Below, one piece after another: positions 34,807-43,256 of a stretch of DNA of 64,000 bases (positions are counted from its first letter, which is position 1; each line of letters starts with the position of its first letter). Source of the DNA: Proteobacteria bacterium SG_bin6. Its GTDB lineage: Bacteria; Pseudomonadota; Alphaproteobacteria; Sphingomonadales; Sphingomonadaceae. The notes beneath the pieces are model-generated. The model was not told where the DNA came from. It ran no database searches and saw only the letters and a list, made by a program, of their open reading frames with translations. The translations under genes were made by a program, and so were the position numbers. Where the stretch lies: assembly GCA_002083435.1 (NCBI GenBank), contig LWDJ01000002.1, positions 62,001 to 126,000 on the forward strand, in the 5' to 3' direction.

Positions 34807-35097
34807 CTAGAAGCGAGCCAGCGTCCGCTCGACCCGCGCAACCAGCCGCATATCATGCGGCGCGGCGGCGACTTCCTCGGCGAGTGCCATCAGCCGCACC
34901 GCGCCGAAGCTGGCGGCGAGCCCTTTCAGCCGCATTCCGGCGCCGCGCCAAGCGTCGGCGCTTTCAGCCGCGCGCAGGCTGGCGATGCAGCGCTCGGCGC
35001 TTTCGACGAATGCGTGGCGCAGTTCGGCGATCAGCTGCGGGTCTTCACCCACCGCCGCCGCCAAGGTCGCATCTATTGCCCCTGGATCATAGGCCAT
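34807..35097 (-). CDS. Hpt-like domain protein without the conserved His
   Basis: The 96-residue helical protein matches histidine phosphotransfer domains over GMRLKGLAASFGAVRLMALAEE. Canonical Hpt domains read AHxLKG here; this one has Met55 in place of His while Lys58 and Gly59 are kept. It therefore should not carry phosphate, but could still bind receiver domains. It heads a minus-strand group with the nucleotidyltransferase-like, DUF2336 and kinase-like genes. Confidence 0.75.
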   Translation of the reverse strand: MAYDPGAIDATLAAAVGEDPQLIAELRHAFVESAERCIASLRAAESADAWRGAGMRLKGLAASFGAVRLMALAEEVAAAPHDMRLVARVERTLARF

Positions 35098-35177
35098 GGC
35101 GAGGACCGTAGTTCTCCAAGGTTAAGCGAAGGTTGCGAAAACTTTTGCGGCCGGCGCTTTCGTGATACGCAGGCGGC

Positions 35178-37499
35178 ATGGATGGGGGAACGAGGCTCGA
35201 CCCGCGCTACGCGCCCGATGACGCGCCCGATCACGGGGCCGAGGACGTGCTGCTGCTCGAAGATAGTTTCGAGGCGTTACCGCCCGCCGAGGCAGTGGCC
35301 ATGGATCCCTCCGTCCCACTCGATCCGGCACCGCCGGCGCGCCGCCGGCGTTGGGTGGCGCCATTGCTGGCCAGCCTGGCGGCGTTGGCCTGGCTCGGCA
35401 CCGCGGTCGCCTTGCTTCGCCCGGTCCCGATCGCGGCGCTGACGGCGATCGAGCAGGTCGAATTGGTCGGCGCCTTGTGCGTGCCGCTGGCGCTGATCGC
35501 GCTCGTCTGGCTGATCGCGCAGCGCAACAGCCGGGTCGAGGCGCGCGGCTTCGCCGATGTCGCGGCGGCGATGCGCGCCGAGGCCCACGCGCTCGAGGCC
35601 AGCCTCGCCCGCGTCGCGGCGCAGCTGGCGGCGGGGCAGCAACGCCTCGCCGCGCAAAACGCCGCGCTCCAGGCGATGGGCGATCAGGCCGCCGCGCGGC
35701 TAACCGCGACCAGCGACGGGATGGCCGAGCAGATCGCCCGCGCCGATACGCAGGCGCGCCAGCTGAACGAGGCGGTGACCGGCGCCGAACGCCAGCTCGC
35801 CGACTTGCTCGAAGCGCTCCCCCGGGCCGGGGCGACCGCGCAGACGATCACCCAGGCGATCGACGCCAGCGCCGCCGCCGCCGATGCGGCCAGCGGTCAA
35901 CTCGCCGAACGATTCGCGCAATTGGGCGCCGAGGCGCGCGCGAGCGAAGCGGCGGCGCACGGCGCGGTCGAGCGGCTGAACGCGAGCAGCGAGACGCTCG
36001 ATGCGATGGTGGCGCAGGCAGTCACGCGGCTGGAGGGCGCGACCGATGCGAGCGCGCAGCGCGTCACCGGGCTGCTCGGGCAAACCGCCGATGCGGTCGA
36101 TCAGGCCCGCGCCGGGATCGCCGCGCAGGGTGAGGCGATGCTGCAATTGCTGAGCGCGCATCAAGGCGGGCTCGAACGTGCCGGGCATGACGCGATCGAT
36201 GCGCTCGCCGCGCGCATCGCCGAGGTGGACGCGGTGGTCGATCGCATGGCCGCCCGGCTCGCCGAACAGCGCCGCGCGGGCGAGGCGCTCGCAAGCGACC
36301 TCGATCGCCAGTTCCAGGTGATCGAGGCGCGGGTGGGCGATTTCCACCGCAACGCGATCGAGCGCAACCAGACGCTCGCCGCCTCGATCAGCGCGCTGGG
36401 CGGCTCGGCGGAGGCAATGGGCGAGACGCTGCAAATCGGCGAACAGCTCGCGCGCAATACGATCAAGACCAGCGAGGATCTGCTGATCGCGCTCGACGCC
36501 GCCGCGCGCGAGATCGACGAGACCTTGCCCGAGGCGCTCGCGCGGCTCGACGCGCGCGTCGCCGCGAGCCGCCAGGCGGTGGGCGCCGCCAAGCCCGAAC
36601 TGCTCGCGCTCGTCACGGCGGCCGAAAGCACCCATGACGCGATCGAGGCGATCGCCCAGGTGATCCAGGGGCAGCGCCGCACGCTCGACGAGCTGTCACG
36701 CTTGTTGAACGACGCGCTGGCCCAGGGCCGCGAGCGCGCCGAGGCGATCGGCGAGGCACTCGACGAAACCATCGGCCGCACCCAGGATTTCACCGGTCAG
36801 GCCGCGCCCCGGCTGATGGAGGCGCTGGTCAAGGTCCGCGACTCGGCCGCGATCGCCGCCGAGCGGGCGCGCGAAACGCTGGGCGCGGTAATTCCGGAAG
36901 CGGCGGCGCTGATCGAGAATGCCAGCACCCAGGCGATGCAACGCGCGCTGGGGCAAAGCTTTGAGCGGCACCTTCAGGAATTGAGCCATGCCGCCGACAG
37001 CGCGGTCGGCGCCGCGCAGCGCGCGTCGGACCGGCTCGCCGAGCAGTTGCTGACGATCGAAGGCGCCGCGCGCGAAGTCGATGCGCGGATCGAACAGGCG
37101 CGATCCGAACGCGACCAGGCCGAAACCGAAAGCTTCGGCCGCCGCTCGTCGGTGCTGATCGAAGCGCTCAATTCGGCGGCGATCGACATCGCCAAGGCCT
37201 TCTCCGCCGAAGTCACCGACAGCGCCTGGGCGGCCTATCTGAAGGGCGATCGTGGGGTGTTCACGCGCCGCGCGGTGCGCCTGCTGGAGGCCGGTGAGGC
37301 GCGCGAGGTGGCGCGGCTGTATGATCTAGACGCCGGTTTCCGCGATCAGGTGAACCGCTATATCCACGATTTCGAGGCGATGCTGCGCGTCGTGCTCGCT
37401 CAGCGCGACGGCGCGCCGATCGGGGTTACTTTGCTCTCGTCCGACATGGGCAAGCTCTACGTCGCGCTCGCCCAGGCGATCGAGCGGCTGCGGACTTAA
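35178..37499 (+). CDS. Membrane-anchored long coiled-coil protein, TipN-like layout
   Basis: The 773-residue protein has an acidic, Pro-rich N-terminus, two adjacent transmembrane segments (about 59-80 and 94-115) and then about 550 residues of Ala/Glu/Gln/Arg-rich coiled coil, followed by a conserved-looking C-terminal domain (AEVTDSAWAAYLKGDRGVF, then TRRAVRLLEAGEAREVARLY). Two N-terminal helices with a long coiled coil recall Caulobacter TipN, a pole-marking protein, but homology is only a suggestion. The gene is divergent from the Hpt-like cluster with 80 bases between, and its end overlaps the PaiB-like gene by four bases. Confidence 0.7.
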   Translation: MDGGTRLDPRYAPDDAPDHGAEDVLLLEDSFEALPPAEAVAMDPSVPLDPAPPARRRRWVAPLLASLAALAWLGTAVALLRPVPIAALTAIEQVELVGALCVPLALIALVWLIAQRNSRVEARGFADVAAAMRAEAHALEASLARVAAQLAAGQQRLAAQNAALQAMGDQAAARLTATSDGMAEQIARADTQARQLNEAVTGAERQLADLLEALPRAGATAQTITQAIDASAAAADAASGQLAERFAQLGAEARASEAAAHGAVERLNASSETLDAMVAQAVTRLEGATDASAQRVTGLLGQTADAVDQARAGIAAQGEAMLQLLSAHQGGLERAGHDAIDALAARIAEVDAVVDRMAARLAEQRRAGEALASDLDRQFQVIEARVGDFHRNAIERNQTLAASISALGGSAEAMGETLQIGEQLARNTIKTSEDLLIALDAAAREIDETLPEALARLDARVAASRQAVGAAKPELLALVTAAESTHDAIEAIAQVIQGQRRTLDELSRLLNDALAQGRERAEAIGEALDETIGRTQDFTGQAAPRLMEALVKVRDSAAIAAERARETLGAVIPEAAALIENASTQAMQRALGQSFERHLQELSHAADSAVGAAQRASDRLAEQLLTIEGAAREVDARIEQARSERDQAETESFGRRSSVLIEALNSAAIDIAKAFSAEVTDSAWAAYLKGDRGVFTRRAVRLLEAGEAREVARLYDLDAGFRDQVNRYIHDFEAMLRVVLAQRDGAPIGVTLLSSDMGKLYVALAQAIERLRT

Positions 37500-38140
37500 G
37501 CGGCGGCTTCATCCCCAACCGGAGCTCTCCCAGCCCGCATGAGGGAGGCGAGGCTCGCCCCTTCGGCGCTGAGGCCTCTCGCCGCGCCGTCGCGGTCCTC
37601 GGGGCGCTTCTTCTGACCGAGCTTCCACGCCCCGGTGAGCGCTTCTATCGTCATCCGTACCCCGACGATGCCGTTCAGAAGCGCGGCGGTGAACTCAGCG
37701 GGCGCGTCCGAGGTCGACCAGGGATGCTCCCGCCCCGATTCATGGCGCCCCGTGAGCTTGTCGACGAGCGCCAGCAGCTCCGGCCCGGTCTCGACCAGCG
37801 CCATAGGCCCGCGCGCCTCGACCGCGACATAATTCCAGGTGGGCACGACCCTCCCGGTCTCGGCCTTGGAGGGATACCAGCCGGGCGAGATATAGGCATC
37901 GTCGAGCAGGAAGGAGGCGAGCGCTGTCGCCCCGGCGGCGATCGCGCGCCACTGCGGGTTTGAACGGGCGAGATGCGCGATCAGCGTCTCGGCGCCGGCC
38001 TCGCCGGCAACCGCGAAGGGCAAATGGCTGATCATGATCTCGCCATCCAGCGCGGTGATCAGCGTGCCGAACGATCGCGCCTCGATCGCCGCCAGCAGCA
38101 CCGATCGCCGCGTTTCCAGATAGGGAGGGGGAACATACAT
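37496..38140 (-). CDS. paiB: PaiB-like FMN-binding protein
   Basis: From ATG 38140 the 214-residue protein begins MYVPPPYLETRRSVLLAAIE and contains NPQWRAIAAG and YISPGWYPSK, then VPTWNYVAVEARGP, all typical of the PaiB/FMN-binding split-barrel family. Members were first described as negative regulators of sporulation and protease genes; many probably bind flavin in unrelated metabolism. It is convergent with the coiled-coil gene. Confidence 0.85.
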   Translation of the reverse strand: MYVPPPYLETRRSVLLAAIEARSFGTLITALDGEIMISHLPFAVAGEAGAETLIAHLARSNPQWRAIAAGATALASFLLDDAYISPGWYPSKAETGRVVPTWNYVAVEARGPMALVETGPELLALVDKLTGRHESGREHPWSTSDAPAEFTAALLNGIVGVRMTIEALTGAWKLGQKKRPEDRDGAARGLSAEGASLASLMRAGRAPVGDEAAA

Positions 38141-38210
38141 CGTTATCGACCTCCGGCTGATCCCGCGCGGCCATTGCGGCCCTATGATCAAACTTTGGCC
38201 GTGCCCCGCT

Positions 38211-38489
38211 TCAATGCCGCGGCCCAGCCCAGGTGAAGAAGTCGATCATCTGCGGGGTGACCCAGCCATAACGGTAGTTGAGCATGAACAGGCCGAACAA
38301 GATGCTCGCCACCACCGTCACCCGCAGCGCGATCCGCCAGGGGCGGAATTCGGCGGGCGCGCTATCGGCCTGGCCAGGCACCTTGGGCATGCCCGCCTCA
38401 TCAGCGGTGCGCACGCCAAAGGGCAGCACGATGAACACCGTGAACACCCAGAACAGGAAATAAATCGCGAGCGCCGAGCCGATGGGCAT
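38211..38489 (-). CDS. DUF1467 family small membrane protein
   Basis: The 92-residue protein has two transmembrane segments, AIYFLFWVFTVFIVLPFGVR and VTVVASILFGLFMLNYRYGW, a layout typical of DUF1467 proteins of alphaproteobacteria, which lie near nuo and RNase J genes. It follows the RNase J gene with ten bases between and may share its transcript. No function is established. Confidence 0.85.
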   Translation of the reverse strand: MPIGSALAIYFLFWVFTVFIVLPFGVRTADEAGMPKVPGQADSAPAEFRPWRIALRVTVVASILFGLFMLNYRYGWVTPQMIDFFTWAGPRH

Positions 38490-38499
38490 GGCCGCGTTC

Positions 38500-40137
38500 C
38501 TACGCCTCGATCAGCAGCACGTCGACCACTGGCTTCTTCCCCGTCCATCGGGTCGCCACCCGACGCACGGCGAGCCGCACCTCCTCGCGCAGCTTCTCGC
38601 GGTCGCGTCCGCCGTCCAGCAACGCCTCGGTCGCCGCCGCCGCCGCTTCGGCGATGAACGGCTCGCGCTCCTCCTCCACGGGCACGCCGTTCAGCCGCAA
38701 TTGCGGCCGGCCGAGCAACCGCCCGCCCTTGCCAAGCGCCACCGCGACCGAAATCTGGCCGTTGATCGCGATCTTGCGGCGTTCGTTGATCGTGCCGCCA
38801 TCGGCCGGCAGGATCACATCGCCATCGAGCACCAGCCGTCCGACCGGGGCATGGCCGATCTTGACAGGCTTACCGGGGGCAAGGCGGATGATCTCGCCAT
38901 CGCGCTGCACCACCGCCTGCGGGATGCCGCACGCCTGGCCGAAGCGCGCCTGCTCCATCAGGTGACGCATCTCGCCGTGGACCGGCACCAGGATTTCGGG
39001 GCGAATCCAGCGGTACATCGCCTCCAGCTCGGGCCGGCCGGGATGGCCAGAGACGTGGACATGGTGCTGGCGATCGGTGATCATCACCACCCCCTTGGCA
39101 GCCAGCTGGTTCATGATCCGCCCGATCGCGACCTCGTTGCCCGGGATTTGTTTGGACGAGAAGATCACCGTGTCGCCGGTGCCGAGCCGGATCGGGTGGC
39201 TGTCCCCCGCGATCCGCGCGAGTGCCGCGCGTTCCTCGCCCTGGCCGCCGGTCGCGATGATCAGCACCTGATTGGCGGGCAGCCGCATCGCCTGATCGAC
39301 GTCGATCAGCTCGGGCAGATCGCGCAGATAGCCTGTCGCGCGCGATACCTTCAGGATGCGGTCGAGCGAGCGGCCCGCGACACATAGCCGCCGCCCGCAC
39401 GCCTCGGCGACCTCGGCCAGCGTCTTGAGCCGCGCGGCGTTGGAGGCGAAGGTCGTCACCAGCACTCGGCCGCGCGCCGCCGCTACCGCCTCGGTCAGCC
39501 CGGCGCGCACGCTTGCTTCGGAGCCCGAGGCTTCGACGTTGAACACATTGGTCGAATCGCACACCAGCGCCAGCACGCCCGCATCGCCGATCGCCGCGAG
39601 CGTTTCGGGCGCCGCGCCGGCGGTGAGCACCGGCGTCTCGTCGAGCTTCCAGTCGCCGGTGTGGAACACGCGCCCAAGCGGGGTGTCGATCAGCAGCGCA
39701 TTGCCCTCGGGGATCGAGTGCGCCACCGGCACGAAGCGCAGGCCGAACGGCCCGAGCAGGAAATCCTCGCCCGGGGCGACGACTTTCAGCGTCACCCGCT
39801 GGCGATTGCCCTCTTCATCGAGCTTGCCGGCGATCAGCCCGGCGGTGAAGGGCGAGGCATAGAGCGGCACGCCCAGGTCCTCGGCCAGATAAGGCAGCGC
39901 GCCGATATGGTCCTCATGCCCATGGGTCAGCACGATGCCGAGCAGATCGTCGATCCGCTCCTCGATGAAGCTCAGATCGGGCAGGATCAGGTCGATCCCC
40001 GGATAGGCCGGATCGGCGAAAGTGATGCCGCAATCGACCATGATCCATTTGCCCTGGCAACCATAGAGATTGACGTTCATGCCAATCTCCCCCGATCCGC
40101 CAAGCGCCGCGAAAATCAGTTCATTCCCTGGTTTCAA
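38500..40137 (-). CDS. rnj: Ribonuclease J
   Basis: RNase J is a metallo-beta-lactamase-fold nuclease that matures and degrades RNA with 5'-exonuclease and endonuclease activity. The protein begins LKPGNELIFAALGGSGEIGMN and has the metal motif LTHGHEDHIGAL (HxHxDH), then ATGGQGEERAALARIA and HVSGHPGRPE of the beta-CASP domain and a C-terminal domain. No ATG precedes the fold. TTG at 40137 has GAGAG about six bases upstream (545 residues); TTG at 40152 is the longer alternative. It lies downstream of coaX in the same direction. Confidence 0.93.
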   Translation of the reverse strand: MKPGNELIFAALGGSGEIGMNVNLYGCQGKWIMVDCGITFADPAYPGIDLILPDLSFIEERIDDLLGIVLTHGHEDHIGALPYLAEDLGVPLYASPFTAGLIAGKLDEEGNRQRVTLKVVAPGEDFLLGPFGLRFVPVAHSIPEGNALLIDTPLGRVFHTGDWKLDETPVLTAGAAPETLAAIGDAGVLALVCDSTNVFNVEASGSEASVRAGLTEAVAAARGRVLVTTFASNAARLKTLAEVAEACGRRLCVAGRSLDRILKVSRATGYLRDLPELIDVDQAMRLPANQVLIIATGGQGEERAALARIAGDSHPIRLGTGDTVIFSSKQIPGNEVAIGRIMNQLAAKGVVMITDRQHHVHVSGHPGRPELEAMYRWIRPEILVPVHGEMRHLMEQARFGQACGIPQAVVQRDGEIIRLAPGKPVKIGHAPVGRLVLDGDVILPADGGTINERRKIAINGQISVAVALGKGGRLLGRPQLRLNGVPVEEEREPFIAEAAAAATEALLDGGRDREKLREEVRLAVRRVATRWTGKKPVVDVLLIEA

Positions 40138-40302
40138 GCTATTCTCTCTCAATCAAATTCGCACCACGGCGCCGGGCGGTCGTGACAGCATCTACCGCTA
40201 GATCAAGTCCGGCGTAACGTCCGCCCGCCACCGCACCCGCGGGTCCAGACGACTCCGGCATGACGATGAGGCATGATGTCAAGCTAGCCCGGTCGGGCCA
40301 CT
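40138..40302. other. Intergenic spacer between rnj and coaX with repeat-like fragments
   Basis: This 165-base spacer has TCAAGTCCGGCGTAACG and ACTCCGGCATGACGATGAGG, which resemble the arms of the palindromic element between nuoJ and nuoK. It may be a degraded copy of that repeat. I see no convincing gene or promoter in it. Confidence 0.4.
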
Positions 40303-41085
40303 TCATGCCCCGATATGGGCGCGTTCCCACATCAGCGCCAGCCCTTGAATCGTGAGATCGGGCTCGATCGCATCGAAGGCGGTAGTGTGCCGCTCGAACA
40401 GGATGGCGAGCCCGCCGGTCGCGATCACCTTGGCGGGGCGCCCGATTTCGGCCTTCAGCCGCGCGACCAGCCCCTCGATCATCGCGACATAGCCCCAATA
40501 GATGCCGATATGCATCTGGCTCACCGTGTCACGGCCGATCACCTGGGTATCGTCGGGCGCCTCGATCGCGATGCGCGGCAGCTTCGCGGCGGCGGTGACG
40601 AGCGCGTCGAGCGACAGGTTTATACCCGGCGCGATGATACCGCCCTTATAGGCGCCGTTGAAGTCGATCACTTCGAAGGTGGTCGCCGTGCCGAAATCGA
40701 TCACGATCAGGTCGCCGGGATGGCGGGCATGGGCGGCGATCGCGTTCACCGCGCGGTCGGCCCCCAACGAGGCGGGCTCCTTCACGTCGATCTCGAACCC
40801 CCATTCGATCGGCGGGTGACCAGCCACGAGCGGTTCGGTGTTGAAATATTTGCGCGCGAGCGTCTGCAGGTTGTGCAGCGCGCGCGGGACGACGGTGGCG
40901 ATGATCACGCCCGTCACCTGTTCGCGCGCGAAGCCCTCCAGGGTGAGCAACTGGCTGAGCCAGACGGCATATTCGTCCCCGGTGCGCCGGGCTTCGGTGG
41001 CGATGCGCCAGCGTGCGAGGATCTGCTGGTCCTTCACTAGCGCGAACACGATATTGGTGTTGCCGGCATCGATCGCGAGCAGCAT
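40303..41085 (-). CDS. coaX: Type III pantothenate kinase
   Basis: CoaX phosphorylates pantothenate in the first step of coenzyme A synthesis. The 260-residue protein begins MLLAIDAGNTNIVFAL, with the Asp-Gly-Asn nucleotide-binding motif, and contains IEWGFEIDVKEPASLGADR, VIDFGTATTFEVID and GGIIAPGINLS, all type III signatures. Type III enzymes need a monovalent cation and are not inhibited by CoA. It sits nine bases after birA. Confidence 0.94.
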   Translation of the reverse strand: MLLAIDAGNTNIVFALVKDQQILARWRIATEARRTGDEYAVWLSQLLTLEGFAREQVTGVIIATVVPRALHNLQTLARKYFNTEPLVAGHPPIEWGFEIDVKEPASLGADRAVNAIAAHARHPGDLIVIDFGTATTFEVIDFNGAYKGGIIAPGINLSLDALVTAAAKLPRIAIEAPDDTQVIGRDTVSQMHIGIYWGYVAMIEGLVARLKAEIGRPAKVIATGGLAILFERHTTAFDAIEPDLTIQGLALMWERAHIGA

Positions 41086-41094
41086 CGGTACCCC

Positions 41095-41820
41095 CTAAAT
41101 CAGAAAGACGTCGCCGGCGTGAATGACATGGCGACCGCCATCCGCCAAGCCGAGGATCAATGCCCCATCCGGGTCCAGCCCGGCAAACGCACCTTCGACC
41201 CGCCGCCCATCGGGGAGCGCGGCAACGAGCGGCGTGCCACGCGGGTGCGCACGGGCCTCCCAAGCGGCGGAAATCGCGACGAGCCCCTCCCCCCGCCACC
41301 GCGCGAGCCAATGCGCGAAGCGTTCGGCGAGGGTTTCGGCGAAGGCTTCGGGCGTTGGCGCGGAAGCATGGGCGACAAGGCTCGTCACCGGCCGATCGAG
41401 ATCAAGCGGATAGTGCACCAGGTTGACGCCGATCCCGACCACCACGCCGTCACCCGCGCGTTCGAGCAGAATGCCCGCGAGCTTGGCCCCGCCGAGCAGC
41501 AGATCGTTGGGCCATTTCAGTTGGAGAGCGGTCTCAAGTCCCTCTCCTAAACTGGTGGTGCGCAATATGCCCGCCACCGCCTCGAACAGCGCCACGCCCG
41601 CCACCAGCGCGAGCCCCGGCGCTGCGGGATCGCTCGGGCGCAGCCGCACGAGCGTCGATCCATAAAAATTGCCCGGCGGCGAGACCCACGCCCGCCCCTG
41701 CCGCCCGCGCCCCGCAGTCTGGCGCTCGGCGCGGAGCCAGAAACTTTCTTCCACCTGCCCCACCAGCGCGAGCAGATCGGCGTTGGTCGATCCCGTCTCC
41801 GCGACAGTACGGATCGTCAG
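41095..41820 (-). CDS. birA: Biotin-[acetyl-CoA carboxylase] ligase, catalytic domain only
   Basis: BirA attaches biotin to the carboxyl carrier protein. The sequence has TGSTNADLLA, TAGRGRQGRAWVSPPGN and LQLKWPNDLLLGGAKLAGIL, the ATP/biotin site. There is no N-terminal helix-turn-helix, so it should not act as a repressor. Start choice: no ATG is available; CTG at 41820 overlaps the nuoN TGA as CTGA, with GAAGG seven bases upstream, giving 241 residues that begin just before the conserved IRTVAETGSTNADL. GTG at 41850 is possible but overlaps nuoN by 34 bases without a Shine-Dalgarno. It is the last gene before coaX. Confidence 0.88.
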   Translation of the reverse strand: MTIRTVAETGSTNADLLALVGQVEESFWLRAERQTAGRGRQGRAWVSPPGNFYGSTLVRLRPSDPAAPGLALVAGVALFEAVAGILRTTSLGEGLETALQLKWPNDLLLGGAKLAGILLERAGDGVVVGIGVNLVHYPLDLDRPVTSLVAHASAPTPEAFAETLAERFAHWLARWRGEGLVAISAAWEARAHPRGTPLVAALPDGRRVEGAFAGLDPDGALILGLADGGRHVIHAGDVFLI

Positions 41821-43256
41821 AACAAAGCCTTCGCGGCGGCCAGGCTCCACGCGGCGAGCGCCGGGATCGCGAGATAGCCAAGCGGCGACAGGAACGCGGT
41901 GGATGCGGCGATCAGCCCGCCTTCCACGCCGCTCTCAACGGGGGCGAACTCGGGCGCGGGGTCATCAAAATACATCGTCTTGATGATCCGCAGATAATAA
42001 TAGGCGCCTACCACCGAGAGCGCGATGCCGATCGCGGCATAAAGGAACAGCCCGGCCTGCACGGCCGCCCAAAACACCGCGAACTTGGCGTAGAAACCGA
42101 ACAGCGGCGGGATCCCGGCGAGCGAGAACATCATCACAGCGAGGGCGAAGGCAAGGTATGGCTTCGTGCGCGACAGGCCCGAAAGGCTTGCCACTTCCTC
42201 GATATGCCTTCCTTCGGCGTCCTTCATCTGCAGCACGATGAGGAAGCTGCCGAGCGTCATGACGATATAGATCGCCATATAGACAAGCACCGCCGACACG
42301 CCCTGCGGCGTGCCCGCCGCGAGCCCGATCAGCGCGAAGCCGACATTGTTGATCGAGCTATACGCCAGCAGCCGCTTGATGTTCGATTGCCCGATTGCCC
42401 CCGCCGCGCCGAGCACGATCGAGGCGAGCGAGGCGAAGATCACGATCTGGCGCCACTCGAGCTGCGCCGGCCCCATCGCCTCCACCGCGACGCGCACGGT
42501 CAGCAGGATCGCCGCGACCTTCGGCGCCGAGCCGAAGAACGCCGTCACCGGGGTCGGCGCGCCTTCGTAAACGTCGGGGGTCCACATGTGGAACGGCACC
42601 GCGCTCATCTTGAAGGCGAGGCCGGCGAACACGAATACCAGCCCGAAGAGCAGGCCCTTGGAATGCGCGCCCGCATAGGCGGTCGCGATCGAATCGAACA
42701 GGGTCGTGCCGCTGAAGCCATAGACCAGCGAGATACCGTAGAGCAGGATGCCGCTCGCCAGCGCGCCGAGCACGAAATATTTGAGGCCCGCTTCCGCCGA
42801 GCGCGTATCCCGCCGCATAAAACTCGCCAGCACATACGCCGCGAGGCTCTGTAGCTCGAGCCCGACATAAAGCGTCAGCAGATCGCCCGCCGACACCATC
42901 ATCCCCATGCCGACCGCCGAAAGCAGGATCAGCACCGGATATTCGGGGCGGAGATCATCGCCCGCCGTGCGCGCGAAAAAGCCCGGCGCCATCAAGATAG
43001 CGACAGCGGCGGCAGCGTAGATCAGCACCTTGCCGAACACCGCGAAGGCATCGGCCTTGTACAGCCCGGCAAAGGCGTCGCCCCCGGTGGAAATGCCGAG
43101 CGAAACCCCCGCGCCGATCAGCACCGCGACCGAGGCCCAGCCGATCGCCCGCGCCACGCCCTGCCCGCCCCACGCGGAGACCATCATCAGCGCGATCGCG
43201 CCGATCGACAGCACCAGTTCGGGCAGAGTCATCAGAAGATTGGTTGCGTAGCTCAT
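41817..43256 (-). CDS. nuoN: NADH-quinone oxidoreductase subunit N
   Basis: NuoN is one of the three antiporter-like proton-pumping subunits of complex I in the inner membrane. The 479-residue product from ATG 43256 has about 14 hydrophobic segments and MWTPDVYEGAPTPVTAFF, a motif shared with the NuoL/M/N family. Its start overlaps the nuoM stop by one base (TGATG), and its end overlaps birA. Confidence 0.95.
   Translation of the reverse strand: MSYATNLLMTLPELVLSIGAIALMMVSAWGGQGVARAIGWASVAVLIGAGVSLGISTGGDAFAGLYKADAFAVFGKVLIYAAAAVAILMAPGFFARTAGDDLRPEYPVLILLSAVGMGMMVSAGDLLTLYVGLELQSLAAYVLASFMRRDTRSAEAGLKYFVLGALASGILLYGISLVYGFSGTTLFDSIATAYAGAHSKGLLFGLVFVFAGLAFKMSAVPFHMWTPDVYEGAPTPVTAFFGSAPKVAAILLTVRVAVEAMGPAQLEWRQIVIFASLASIVLGAAGAIGQSNIKRLLAYSSINNVGFALIGLAAGTPQGVSAVLVYMAIYIVMTLGSFLIVLQMKDAEGRHIEEVASLSGLSRTKPYLAFALAVMMFSLAGIPPLFGFYAKFAVFWAAVQAGLFLYAAIGIALSVVGAYYYLRIIKTMYFDDPAPEFAPVESGVEGGLIAASTAFLSPLGYLAIPALAAWSLAAAKALF

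Noticed and set aside
34749..34856. N-terminal extension of the nucleotidyltransferase-like protein
   Set aside because: It overlaps the Hpt-like gene and the residues are not protein-like.
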